Shown here in pieces: positions 8,501 to 18,346 of a stretch of 34,216 bases of DNA (positions within the stretch are counted from its first letter, which is position 1; each line of letters starts with the position of its first letter). A model generated the notes under the pieces. It saw only the letters and a program-made list of their open reading frames with translations, was not told the origin of the DNA and searched no databases. This stretch comes from Candidatus Woesearchaeota archaeon (lineage in GTDB: Archaea; Nanobdellota; Nanobdellia; Woesearchaeales; GW2011-AR15): assembly GCA_014729915.1 (NCBI GenBank), contig WJJD01000054.1, positions 1-34,216 of the forward strand, written 5' to 3'. Position numbers and translations under genes: made by a program.

Positions 8501-10044
8501 TATTTTCTCATCCACATGGGAATAACTGGACAAATAATAATACTTTAGATTTCAGCTGGTCAGGTCATGATTCTGTCTCAGGAATTTACGGGTATAGTTT
8601 TGTTCTGGATAACAAAGATTTAACAATTCCTGATAAGATTACTGATTTTCCAAATATAAATTCTAAACAAATTAATGATCTTGTTGACAATAACTATACT
8701 TTTCATATAAGACCAAAAGATAATGCCGGAAACTGGGGAGATGCTGTTCATTCAGATGAGATAGGAATAGATACTAAAGCCCCGACAAAACCTCAATTAA
8801 TAGAAGATACAATACTTGCTGATTCAACTGAAGAAATCACTTTCTTATGGACAGAATCACTTGATCTGCCCTTAGGTAAAGCATCAGGACTTTTTTCTTA
8901 TTTTCTGAATGTTACTGATCTTAATATAGATCAGGTAATATTTTCTGAATGGGTAGGAAAACAACAGGAATATACATTAGATTCCACTGACAACATAATA
9001 GAAGGTCATAGTTATCATGCGAATGTGATTTCTAAAGACAAGGCAGGAACAAATAGTACATTTGTAGAATCGGAAGATACTACGCCTCCGGAAATAACCT
9101 TTATTAAACCAAGAGGAGATGTAGCTCAAACACCAATACTTATTGTAAAAACAAATGAAAATACTGTATGCAAATATAGTCTTGATTCAGCAAATTACAG
9201 GATATTTAGATACACAAACTCTACATATCACGAATCAATAATAAATACAGTTCCGGGATATCATGATGTTGAAATTATTTGCACAGACAATGCCGGGTTA
9301 ATAAATTTCACATCAACCTTTTTTAATATCACAGAAAAAATTCTTTCTTCGATAAATATTGTGAAAGAAAAAGAATTCTTTTCAGGAATTAATTCTGAGC
9401 TTATTATTTCTACACAACCGGAAATAGGCGAAATAAAAAGAGAAGAGATTAATGTGCAGCTAAACTCTGAAAAAATAAATGATTTTGTGTTAGAGGATCT
9501 TGGAGCAGGCAACTATAGTCTTATTCTGGTTCCTGAGAAAAACGGAACAGTCCTGATAAACATCACAATAAGATCAGTAAGTGACCAAATTGTTGTAAAT
9601 ATTAACGAATTTAAATTCAACCTTGAATATACCGGAAATATCGGTAATGTAATTCAGGATGAAAAATATATATCAAGCCAAAAAGATTCTGTATTTGGAT
9701 TAGCAGCAGACAGTTCAGAAGTTAAAACAGGTAATTCTTCATCTTCTATACGTATTAAATCCGGAACAGATGGTGTTGTATACATATTTAACACAAAAAC
9801 TTCTGAAACATTAGATGAAAAACAAAAGGATCTAAAAAAAGCGACATTTACAAATAATTTAAATGCATTCGGATATAGATTTGATAAAAAATACAAACTC
9901 ATATCATACAGGAGCTATAGTGATATAATGTTTGAAGAAATTTTTAAATTTCAGAAAGGTAAATACGAATTTAAAATTAAAAATCAGGGTTTAGATGAGA
10001 ATGATAATATTAAAATAAAAATTTCTCCTATTGAAAACTCCTAA
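5539..10044 (+). CDS. Giant secreted surface protein (1501 aa): Cys-rich N-terminus, VWA domain with MIDAS, MopE-like metal-binding repeats, Ig/FN3-like C-terminal module
   Basis: Signal peptide MSMSKKRGILNLIFIIISIIFFINIVKAQ; VWA PIDMMLAIDRSGSMN...(DxSxS); EICDGLDNDCDGFIDEGGC and EVCDGLDNDCDGQIDE repeats; many N-x-S/T sequons. Confidence 0.93.
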   Translation: MSMSKKRGILNLIFIIISIIFFINIVKAQWLYCGVENPDGTSAGQNSVVFDPTGGTPNAICSYQWSIYCSQIGDYRRWAYSDDATEYIVGVNTDDPSHPQYHWGTTYSDRQDRQIIHSCNCVACNLDNPDLCNITGRWMTCDENQVIESTECSYYCYPFCPVDTSSRDFCNATIPCQGSETCCDNMCYETDTNKKNCGTCGNDCEFLEYCNSGICESLWLWSPDAQTECSCYDGIDNDRNGIIDEGCDCVEAEENLTGTPIDMMLAIDRSGSMNSQTQSGDTKMDIAKTSSINFINMDVWIETDAMGLVTFGTQATLDQSMLLMTYPNREILNDTVLSISPGGYTAMGDAINLAVNEILTGTSSHKYIILLSDGISNRGEGSLTAAQNAADNNIELYTIGMGTDVDDSKLINIAEMTGGEYFFAVNGDEINDVFLYIGREIKGYERLCGPDTDIGECDFGSQICNETTLQWQGCVGAVFPTDEICDGLDNDCDGFIDEGGCACISETEVCDGLDNDCDGQIDEIPECNCDDVETNCNDGIDNNCNGEWDYDTLDRGSFGNVPPHGDSDCAINLTDISLDQTDYCKDTWFEANCTPHVSPVNSVEMYVDENLNSIPDQGEYCSYLRWELNSAVFNCSSKNNGQKNVTCIVNQSKSYQTGTNQSFEINVLGDTPVVTLYDPNNNTHIENYYKYYETVFIYSVQDSSDNIFNCTLLLNNESVLNNTDIPESTIVNFTINLTSDDYEWQISCTDNSICRSTGYSGKRKLSISYHEEIDIRSLDYSYLTNPECTSLPAVTLNISYPPFAQSCRFGNENKDTWSSTYPLWEPCISQKYWILNKTKGIRTVHIEIKYNDTYISGLNDTIEYDPLGKCMDITEPMPPSVVDDGNYSNSDSTFHAYWYGAYDPESIKYNLRLEYEYLINDSNGTVVTHPLGGWNSTGYDTEINLINLNLSHGETYYVHVKVINSNNLTSTYSSDGITVDVVNPGLTLFSHPHGNNWTNNNTLDFSWSGHDSVSGIYGYSFVLDNKDLTIPDKITDFPNINSKQINDLVDNNYTFHIRPKDNAGNWGDAVHSDEIGIDTKAPTKPQLIEDTILADSTEEITFLWTESLDLPLGKASGLFSYFLNVTDLNIDQVIFSEWVGKQQEYTLDSTDNIIEGHSYHANVISKDKAGTNSTFVESEDTTPPEITFIKPRGDVAQTPILIVKTNENTVCKYSLDSANYRIFRYTNSTYHESIINTVPGYHDVEIICTDNAGLINFTSTFFNITEKILSSINIVKEKEFFSGINSELIISTQPEIGEIKREEINVQLNSEKINDFVLEDLGAGNYSLILVPEKNGTVLINITIRSVSDQIVVNINEFKFNLEYTGNIGNVIQDEKYISSQKDSVFGLAADSSEVKTGNSSSSIRIKSGTDGVVYIFNTKTSETLDEKQKDLKKATFTNNLNAFGYRFDKKYKLISYRSYSDIMFEEIFKFQKGKYEFKIKNQGLDENDNIKIKISPIENS

Positions 10045-10162
10045 AAAAAAATCTATTGATTTTATTTGGGTTTTCTATTAAGCCGGGAGGTATGATAGTT
10101 AGAGAATCTTTGGAATTTAACATTTTTGCTTTGCAGAAATTCATAAGGTAAATATTAATATT

Positions 10163-12472
10163 ATGTGTAATAAAAAATTTTTAAAATATGTATTTATTGT
10201 TTTAGCTGGTCTTGTTCAGTTATCATTAGCTGATACTCTGTTTATTCATAATCTGGGCCATACAGGTTTTGACCAAATACATCCTGAATACACTTCAATA
10301 AGAACAGTCTATCTTAAAATTAATTATAGTTCACAGCCTGTAGAGTGCAGGTATGCAAATCATAACTCCTCAATAAATTCTCCTGAACAGGGAAGTTCTG
10401 CATGGACTTATTGGGAACCCTGTTTTGAACAAAAATACTGGACTTTATCAGATTATGCAGGAATAAAATATGTATATGTCCAGATAAACTACTCATCATC
10501 AATTGTTTTATTAAATGATTCCATATTCTATAATTCAACAGGTGCAGGACTTGATGTAACTCCCCCGACAACACCTGATTTAAAAGTTAAAAGATACCAG
10601 AATGACAATGAAAGTATAGTAGTCAAATGGGAAAAATCAAATGATTATGAATCCGAGGAATTGCTGCATATCCCGTTAATATATGAAATTAAATTATTCA
10701 ATGATAGTTTTGAACTAATAAAGAATGATACTACAAAAAAGTTAAAATACACATTTTCCAATCTTTCTCTGTCCCATAGAGAAAACATAACAGTTAATGT
10801 AACTGCTGTTAATTCAGCAGGACTAAAAAGCAATTCTTCAAGTCAAAAAATATCAATTGATCTTGTTTCTCCATACCTTACTAGTATTGATCTGGCTGAG
10901 TTTTTAAATTCTACTTCAAAAATATTTCAGCCAGTTTCCCAAGACGTCTGGATTAATACTGAAGAACTTAGATTTTCATGGTCAGGATATGACTCTGATT
11001 CAGGTGTTTATGCATTTAGTTATCATTTGTCTGAGAAAAATAAAAGTCCAGACAATATTCCTGAAGGAGATATCGGCGGATTTTCCAGTGAAACTTCACA
11101 TAGATTTTATCATTTGAACACAGGAATATTTTATTTTACAGTAATGTCTAGAGATACGGCAGGAAACTGGGATAATAATTTTGATTCTCAACTTATAAAA
11201 ATAGACAAAACACCTCCAAAAAGACCTGAAATAATTTCTAAAAAATATAATGCTAAAACCGAATCATTAACATTTTACTGGTCAGGTTCAGAGGATGATG
11301 AATCAGGTATATCATACTACAGGGTAAATGTTTCTGATCAGGATGATGTTTTTGTTGAGAGTTTTATTGTTAATGATACTACCGGAACATTAAATAATAC
11401 TCTTTCTCAAAAATACAAGGCAATTGTCGGGGTAAAAAATGGTGCCGGGATCTGGAAATGGTCCAATCAAAAAGAAGCAGAAATAGACTCAGATGCCCCG
11501 GAAATAAATTCTTTTATTGAGGGAGTAATTAATTCTAACAACCCGATAATCAGTATTGAAACAGATGAAAAATCCAGTTGCAGATATAAGATGCCTTCTG
11601 GTAAATATCAGTTATTTAGATTTACAAATTCAACATATCATGAAGACATCATAAATGTTTTGGACGGGTTAGTAAATATTGAAATTAACTGTTCGGACAG
11701 ATATGGCAATTATAATGATACCTTTGCAATTTCTTTTAATGTAGATACATCTTATGAACCTTATCAGATTGAGATGCCTGATAATCTTACCACATACCAG
11801 GATTCTTTATTTTCATTCAGTGTAAATGTCACATCTGATAACTCTACTCTTCTTTCAGGAATACCTTTTCAGGATTGGTCTTTTAAAATTTCCGGAAAAG
11901 ACCAACTATTTAGTATATTTGATGCTGGCAGCGGAAAATACAATGTTTATTTTATCCCACCACTTGATCCCGGAAATTACCAGATAGAGCTGTGCATAAG
12001 AGAAAATGTGTGCAATAGTAAACTAATTAACGTCTTTGCTGTCAGTCTTGAAACTAAATTTGTTACAGATGAAGCTCTGTCAGTACAGACTACAGAAAAA
12101 ATATCCTATCATAAGGATTCAGAAAAATTTTTCGGATTAGCTTCAGATGATAGAAACACAGATCCTGATCCTTCAAAGATAAAAATAAATTCCAGTCTTA
12201 ATAACAACATATTTATCTTTTCAAGTTTTGAAAAAACTCCTGTTTTACATAAGGATAAATATCTTAAAAATAAAGAATTCTTAAAAAAGACAGCTCCGAA
12301 TTTTGGTTCTTCTTTTATTGAAATTATCAAATTAAATTCTATATTAAAATATGAGGATATAAAACTAGTTACTGATAATAATATTCTCGTAAGACAAAGT
12401 AGTAAAAAAATTAGGCTTAAAAAAACCCACAAAGACGGCAAAAGAGCAGTAAAAATTGATTCATTAACATGA
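10163..12472 (+). CDS. Secreted surface protein (769 aa), minimal paralog of the shared C-terminal module
   Basis: Signal peptide MCNKKFLKYVFIVLAGLVQLSLAD; NLGHTGFDQIHPEYTSIRTVYLKINYS...WEPCFEQKYWTLS aligns by eye with the C-terminal part of the 12469 product (NLGQTGFEQTNPKFSSIRTVYLEMNYS...WEPCLLKKFWKVS). Confidence 0.9.
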   Translation: MCNKKFLKYVFIVLAGLVQLSLADTLFIHNLGHTGFDQIHPEYTSIRTVYLKINYSSQPVECRYANHNSSINSPEQGSSAWTYWEPCFEQKYWTLSDYAGIKYVYVQINYSSSIVLLNDSIFYNSTGAGLDVTPPTTPDLKVKRYQNDNESIVVKWEKSNDYESEELLHIPLIYEIKLFNDSFELIKNDTTKKLKYTFSNLSLSHRENITVNVTAVNSAGLKSNSSSQKISIDLVSPYLTSIDLAEFLNSTSKIFQPVSQDVWINTEELRFSWSGYDSDSGVYAFSYHLSEKNKSPDNIPEGDIGGFSSETSHRFYHLNTGIFYFTVMSRDTAGNWDNNFDSQLIKIDKTPPKRPEIISKKYNAKTESLTFYWSGSEDDESGISYYRVNVSDQDDVFVESFIVNDTTGTLNNTLSQKYKAIVGVKNGAGIWKWSNQKEAEIDSDAPEINSFIEGVINSNNPIISIETDEKSSCRYKMPSGKYQLFRFTNSTYHEDIINVLDGLVNIEINCSDRYGNYNDTFAISFNVDTSYEPYQIEMPDNLTTYQDSLFSFSVNVTSDNSTLLSGIPFQDWSFKISGKDQLFSIFDAGSGKYNVYFIPPLDPGNYQIELCIRENVCNSKLINVFAVSLETKFVTDEALSVQTTEKISYHKDSEKFFGLASDDRNTDPDPSKIKINSSLNNNIFIFSSFEKTPVLHKDKYLKNKEFLKKTAPNFGSSFIEIIKLNSILKYEDIKLVTDNNILVRQSSKKIRLKKTHKDGKRAVKIDSLT

Positions 12473-15400
12473 GATTAAAAAAAATAGTAATTAAAATCAT
12501 AATAATTCTTGGAATTGCTCTTTCAATTTCTTCTTCTGTAAATGCCTGGTGGAATTCTAGCTGGCAATACAGGCAAAATTTAACATTTGATAATAGCGGA
12601 CAGTCATCCTTGTCTGATTTTCCTGTTCTCATACATTTAACACCAACAAATTTCAATTACAGCCACATAAGACCTGACGGGAAGGACATTAGGTTTATTG
12701 ATTCTGATGATTCTACTAAGCTGAGCTATGAAATAGAAGAATGGAATTATAATGGTGACTCATATATCTGGGTAAAAGTTCCAAATATCCTCGCTAGTTC
12801 AACAAGTGATTATATTTGGTTATATTATAATTATTCTCAGGCAAGTGATGAACAGGACAAAGAAAATGTATGGGATGAGTATTATATCGGAGTTTGGCAC
12901 TTAAATGAAACAGGGACAGGAACAAGATATGATTCCACTTCAAATAACCAAGATGGGACAACCATTAATTATGATGGTACTGAAGGTATTTCTGCAAAAA
13001 TTGCTGGTGGAGAAGAAATAGATGGCATTGATGACTCAATAAATACTGGTTGGTATCCTTCACCGAATAATTATACTATCAGTTTCTGGGTTAATTGGAA
13101 CAGTATATCAGAATATGGGTTATCAGGAACACATGATGAGGCAAATCATCGTCTTTATCTTGGGATCGATGTAGAAAATGATGCTATGTTTGGTGCAGGA
13201 AACACGTATGTTGCTGCTGATGATCATCACATGACAGCAGGAACATGGTACTATCTCACGATGACAACTAATGGAACAGATGCTTTTTATTATGTGAATG
13301 CGACTCAAAAATCAACTTTTAGCTTTACATGGACAGGAACAAGTGCTGGAGCTTTCTTACTTGGTGATATTGGTGGGAGTTATGGTGCCAGTAATGATAG
13401 GGATATTAATGGTATTATTGATGAGTTTAGAATATCAAATATAACTCGATCACCATCCTGGATAAGCGCAACCCACCTTGCAATGTCTGATCAGTTTATT
13501 ACTTACGGAAATGAACAAGGATATTCTCCTCCCCCTGAATGGTGGAACAATGACTGGATCTGTAGAAAAAATTTAACATTTGATAATTCAGGACAAACAG
13601 AACAATTAGCTGCTTTTCCGGTTTTAGTGAAATTAACTCCGAGTAATTTTGATTATTCAGATGTTCAGACTGATGGTGATGATATTAGATTTGTTGATTC
13701 AGATAATACATTAAGTTTAAATTTTGAAGTTGAAGATTGGAATTATAACAGTGACTCATATATCTGGGTAAATGTGCCAAATATTCCTGCTTCTTCCAGT
13801 TCAGATTATATATATATGTATTTTTGCAATCCTTCTGCAGCAAATGGTGAAAATCCGGAATCTGTCTGGAACAATAATTATGTCTTTGTTCAGCATCTTG
13901 AAGAATCTTCGGGTACAATATTTGATTCCACATCTTTTAATAATGACGGTTCTGTTAATGGAGCTGTATATAGTAGTTCCGGATATCTAGACGGTAATTA
14001 TGAATTTGACGGCGATACTGATTATATCTCTGTTAATGATGATAATAGTCTTGATCTCTCAAATACTTTTACACTTGAAGCCTGGATATATCCGACTGCC
14101 TGGGGTGGCTCCGGACAGTACGGAAGAATAATCCATAAAGCTGACTCCGGAGGATATAGATTTTATACAAGATCCTCTTCATCCAGTGTAGCTTTATTTG
14201 ATGGTTCAAGCAGATGTGACAGCGGTTCAATACAGCTTGATCAATGGACTTATGTTGCTGCTACATTTGATGAGTCTGCATATCCTGAAGCAGACTTATT
14301 TCTCGACGGATCCTCTTCAACCGGAACTTGTTCAGGAGACTTTACTTTTAGTGCAACAACCGGATCTCTGTGTATCGGCTCCAGCTGTGGAAGTACTGAA
14401 GAATTCCAGGGCATGATTGACGAAGTAAGAATCTCAAATAATCTACGATCAGATTCCTGGATAAGCGCATCCCACCTTGCAATGTCTGATCAGTTTATTA
14501 CTTTCGGAACAAAAGAGACAAATAAGGTTTCTGACGGAGAAAGCTGTAGTAATGGTAATGGGTGCCTGAACAATTTATGCATAGAAGGGATCTGCAGGAG
14601 CAGTTGTTCTTCTTCTTACAACGGAGACAGATGTTCTGATGATTCATTTGCATATGATAACATAAACAGCGGTATCTGTGCAAGAACTTATTCAGGATTC
14701 TGGACTTGTGATAAAAATGAAGTATCTTATTTTTCAACTGATTATTACCAGGATTGTTATTACTCGGAAAACGGAGCACCATCAAGCTCAATTCAATGTG
14801 ATGGAGATGTAGATCCTTCTTATTCTGGTGAAGGGATCTGTTCTTATTCTTCAGGTGCCGAAAGTATATCTTCTGTGAATTGTGATACAGATGAGATATG
14901 CTATGATGACACAAATTATAGAAATGATTGTAATAACTGTTATTTATCAGGAAGTGACTGGGATTCCTGTGATTATAATGTTGGAATAAGTTATGCTACT
15001 GACGGAATCTGTGTTTATAATGGTGAATGTGATAATTCAGGTGAAGCCTGTTACAATGGTACAGTTTATGTTTCAGACTGTACAAACTGCGGTATTTCAA
15101 CAACTGACAACGACGCCTGTGATTCAGTAATAAGTGATGGAGAGTATACAGCCAATGGAATCTGTGTTTATAATGGTGAATGCGATACTGATGAAACCTG
15201 TGTTTACGGATCATCCGGTACAATTTATCCCGGCTGCAGTTATCCTGACTGTGATCCTTCAAATGGTGTTGAAAACAAATGTACACCTTTAGGAAGTACA
15301 GTATGGGCGCCTGATGGGTTGTGTACTGGATCTGAAGGAAGCGAAGTCTGTACACAAAACGGAAACGAGATTTGTATTGATTCTGCAGATTCAAACAGAT

Positions 15401-17880
15401 TAAAAAACAATTGTAATAACTGCAATAATATTGATTCATGTGATAACTTCCTCTCAGACTCAGATTTTGAGCAAGACGGAATATGCTGCTTTAGTTCATG
15501 TGTCGGAACTGATTCTTCTGACTGCTGCTCAGATTCTGATTGTTCATCCGGAGAATATTGTATAGGATACATGTGTATTTTTTCAAAACCAGTTAAACTA
15601 GATGTTTATAATCTGGGACAAACAGGATTTGAACAGACAAACCCAAAATTCAGTTCAATAAGGACAGTATATCTTGAGATGAACTATTCAGGAGAACCTG
15701 ATGTATGCAGGTATGTTAATTTTGATGATCCGGCCCAGGCACCCTCAGATGATTATCCTTTATGGTCAAAATGGGAACCCTGTTTATTAAAAAAATTCTG
15801 GAAAGTATCAGAATATACAGGAAACAAGACTGTTTATGTCCAGGTTAATTTTACAACTTCAAGTTTCCAATTTTTAGTTAATGATTCAATATTTTATAAT
15901 TCAACAGGAGAAGGAGGAATAGATACTACTCCTCCAGGAGCACCTATAATAAATGACGGGAATTATTCAAACAATAACAATACAATTAAAGTTTCATGGG
16001 AGAGTGCCTCTGATTTTGAATCAGTTGAAGTATTAGGAATACCTCTTCAATATTTTGTTGAACTAATTGTAAATAATACCCAGATTAAAAATGCAACAAC
16101 TTATAAGGAGTCTTATACATTTACAGGACTTAACTTAACACATGGAACAACTGTTATATTTAATGTGACAGCAATAAATTCTGCAGAATTAATAAATACA
16201 TCTTCATCAGACGGTGTGCTGATAGACTTAGTTTCGCCCGCGCCTGCGCCAATTATTCTTGAACATAATATACTAAATCTCACAACACAAACATTAGAGG
16301 AAGCAAATCAAATAGACTGGTATAATACAAGAAAAGTTCAATTTTACTGGAATGCAGATGGACATGACACTGACTCAGGAATCGGGGCTTACAGCTACAT
16401 ACTTACAACCAGAGCAGACTCATTTCCTGATTATATTCCTGAGGGAAATGAACAGTATTACCCTAAGGAAAAAAATCATACTTTTGAAAAACTTAAACAA
16501 GGCAATTACTATTTCAAAGTTCGGGCAGAAGATAAAGCTGGAAACTGGGGAGATTACAGGGAATTTAACATTCATGTTGACAATACTCCTCCTGAAAGAT
16601 CTGAAATATTAACGAAAAAGTATGATTCAGGTATGGGCACAATAGAATATTTTTGGAGTGAATCAGATGATATCTCAGAAATAGTCAGTTATCAGATTAA
16701 TCTTACTTATCCAAATAAAACATTATATAAGACAAAACAGGTCTCCGGAACAGAAACTAATTGCAGCATAATTGTTGATTCAGACACATATAACGCTATA
16801 ATAGGGGCAAAAAACGGAGCAGGGATATGGAGATGGTCAAATCAGCAACAGGTAATTACAGATTTTGATCCGCCTGAAATAATAAAAAAACAACCATCAG
16901 CTCTCTATGTATCTAATGAACCAAAAATTATGATCTGGACCAATGAAAAAGCAGTCTGCAGATATAATATTACAGGAACCGATTATACAGATTTCTTATA
17001 TACTGAAGATACATATCATGAATCAAAAATAAAATCCCAGGAGAATATGGCTTCTTTTAAGATTTTATGCACAGATTTATACAATAATACAATGACATCT
17101 CCTGAATTCCTGGAATTTAAACTGGATTTTCAACAAACTGCTGAAAACGGAAATTCAGATTCTGTTGTTAATACATATCCAAAAGTAAAGACTATTTTTA
17201 ATTTTAATGTGTCAAATTCATCAGGTAGTTTCCTATCAGGAATTTCAAGCAAAAGAATTAATATTCTTTCAGATAATATTAAATTAGATTATGATACTCA
17301 TGATAGAGGAGACGGAAATTATTTAATTTCTTTTATTGCACCTGAAAGTCCGGACACTTATATTTTGAATCTTAGTATTGATTCATGGAGCAGTTTAATA
17401 ACCCTGAATGTTGATAATCTACATTTAATTACTGAGATAAAATCAAATTCCGTTACAAATAATTTTTCACATATTGTCTATGCTGATGAAAATGATTACA
17501 CCGTCGGTATCGCTGCAAACAATAAAAATGCAACATTAACACCAGGGAGATTAAATTTATCTTCATCAGTTTACTCAGAAATACTTGTTTTTGTTTCCAG
17601 ACCAGATATTAATCTTAAAACAAGAAATACGCTGTTAAAAAGAAACGAATTTTTAAAACAAATAAATCCGAATTTCGGATTCAATACACAAAATAAATAT
17701 TTTATATCAACATTTCTTTCATATAAAGACAAAGACATTTATTCAGATGATGTCGGTTTTCTTGATCAGGGTATACATAATCTCTTGATAATAAATAAAT
17801 TCAGTTCTAACAATTATACAGAACTTAAAGTAACTAAAAACATTTCATCTTCAAAAGAAGAGGTATTTGTTTATGAATAA
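12469..17880 (+). CDS. Giant secreted surface protein (1803 aa): two DUF2341+LamG units, Cys-rich region, shared C-terminal module
   Basis: ATGA overlap with the upstream stop; signal peptide ...GIALSISSSVNAWWNSSWQYRQNLTFDNSGQ (DUF2341), VWHLNETGTG...DSTSNNQDG (LamG-like), duplicated from ~13530; Cys-rich ~14530-15585; shared module ~15590-17877. Confidence 0.93.
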   Translation: MRLKKIVIKIIIILGIALSISSSVNAWWNSSWQYRQNLTFDNSGQSSLSDFPVLIHLTPTNFNYSHIRPDGKDIRFIDSDDSTKLSYEIEEWNYNGDSYIWVKVPNILASSTSDYIWLYYNYSQASDEQDKENVWDEYYIGVWHLNETGTGTRYDSTSNNQDGTTINYDGTEGISAKIAGGEEIDGIDDSINTGWYPSPNNYTISFWVNWNSISEYGLSGTHDEANHRLYLGIDVENDAMFGAGNTYVAADDHHMTAGTWYYLTMTTNGTDAFYYVNATQKSTFSFTWTGTSAGAFLLGDIGGSYGASNDRDINGIIDEFRISNITRSPSWISATHLAMSDQFITYGNEQGYSPPPEWWNNDWICRKNLTFDNSGQTEQLAAFPVLVKLTPSNFDYSDVQTDGDDIRFVDSDNTLSLNFEVEDWNYNSDSYIWVNVPNIPASSSSDYIYMYFCNPSAANGENPESVWNNNYVFVQHLEESSGTIFDSTSFNNDGSVNGAVYSSSGYLDGNYEFDGDTDYISVNDDNSLDLSNTFTLEAWIYPTAWGGSGQYGRIIHKADSGGYRFYTRSSSSSVALFDGSSRCDSGSIQLDQWTYVAATFDESAYPEADLFLDGSSSTGTCSGDFTFSATTGSLCIGSSCGSTEEFQGMIDEVRISNNLRSDSWISASHLAMSDQFITFGTKETNKVSDGESCSNGNGCLNNLCIEGICRSSCSSSYNGDRCSDDSFAYDNINSGICARTYSGFWTCDKNEVSYFSTDYYQDCYYSENGAPSSSIQCDGDVDPSYSGEGICSYSSGAESISSVNCDTDEICYDDTNYRNDCNNCYLSGSDWDSCDYNVGISYATDGICVYNGECDNSGEACYNGTVYVSDCTNCGISTTDNDACDSVISDGEYTANGICVYNGECDTDETCVYGSSGTIYPGCSYPDCDPSNGVENKCTPLGSTVWAPDGLCTGSEGSEVCTQNGNEICIDSADSNRLKNNCNNCNNIDSCDNFLSDSDFEQDGICCFSSCVGTDSSDCCSDSDCSSGEYCIGYMCIFSKPVKLDVYNLGQTGFEQTNPKFSSIRTVYLEMNYSGEPDVCRYVNFDDPAQAPSDDYPLWSKWEPCLLKKFWKVSEYTGNKTVYVQVNFTTSSFQFLVNDSIFYNSTGEGGIDTTPPGAPIINDGNYSNNNNTIKVSWESASDFESVEVLGIPLQYFVELIVNNTQIKNATTYKESYTFTGLNLTHGTTVIFNVTAINSAELINTSSSDGVLIDLVSPAPAPIILEHNILNLTTQTLEEANQIDWYNTRKVQFYWNADGHDTDSGIGAYSYILTTRADSFPDYIPEGNEQYYPKEKNHTFEKLKQGNYYFKVRAEDKAGNWGDYREFNIHVDNTPPERSEILTKKYDSGMGTIEYFWSESDDISEIVSYQINLTYPNKTLYKTKQVSGTETNCSIIVDSDTYNAIIGAKNGAGIWRWSNQQQVITDFDPPEIIKKQPSALYVSNEPKIMIWTNEKAVCRYNITGTDYTDFLYTEDTYHESKIKSQENMASFKILCTDLYNNTMTSPEFLEFKLDFQQTAENGNSDSVVNTYPKVKTIFNFNVSNSSGSFLSGISSKRINILSDNIKLDYDTHDRGDGNYLISFIAPESPDTYILNLSIDSWSSLITLNVDNLHLITEIKSNSVTNNFSHIVYADENDYTVGIAANNKNATLTPGRLNLSSSVYSEILVFVSRPDINLKTRNTLLKRNEFLKQINPNFGFNTQNKYFISTFLSYKDKDIYSDDVGFLDQGIHNLLIINKFSSNNYTELKVTKNISSSKEEVFVYE

Positions 17881-18346
17881 TAAATCTCAGTTATATATAT
17901 TTGCAGCAGTAATTTTCTGTACACTGGTTTTTCTAAGTTCATTTTCATATGTCGTGATTGAAAATCCGACTGAAGAAGTAAAACAAATTTATGATAATTT
18001 TATTTTTGAAAGTTATTATACTATAAACAACGCTGTTTATGAAAATAAAGATATTAACCAACAAGTAAAAAATTTAACAATTACGTTTATTGATTATTCA
18101 AAACAAAAAAATATTAATCTGGGTATCTTTTATGTTCTTATTATACCAGCAAGAGAAAAATCTTATATAGTAAATTATTTAAACTCAAAAGCCAATATTA
18201 ATCTTATAAATACAATACTTCCCGGAACTGAGGAAGAATTAAACATTGGGAAAAATCTGACAATTGAACTGGATAACAGGCAATACTCTTTTAATATACC
18301 AGAAGGAAACGATATCCAACTAAAAGTATTAATAAGAAAACAATGA
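17873..18346 (+). CDS. Pilin-like protein (short N-terminal hydrophobic segment)
   Basis: MNNKSQLYIFAAVIFCTLVFLSSFSYVVIENP: short basic start followed by a single TM; overlaps the 3' end of the adhesin gene. ORF track starts upstream at 17867. Confidence 0.7.
   Translation: MNNKSQLYIFAAVIFCTLVFLSSFSYVVIENPTEEVKQIYDNFIFESYYTINNAVYENKDINQQVKNLTITFIDYSKQKNINLGIFYVLIIPAREKSYIVNYLNSKANINLINTILPGTEEELNIGKNLTIELDNRQYSFNIPEGNDIQLKVLIRKQ

Noticed and set aside
14498-15572. Minus-strand ORFs rich in His/Tyr/Gln (14498-14914, 14996-15439, 15240-15572)
   Set aside because: Shadow ORFs of the Cys/Ser/Asp-rich coding sequence on the + strand; residue composition is an artefact of the complementary codons.
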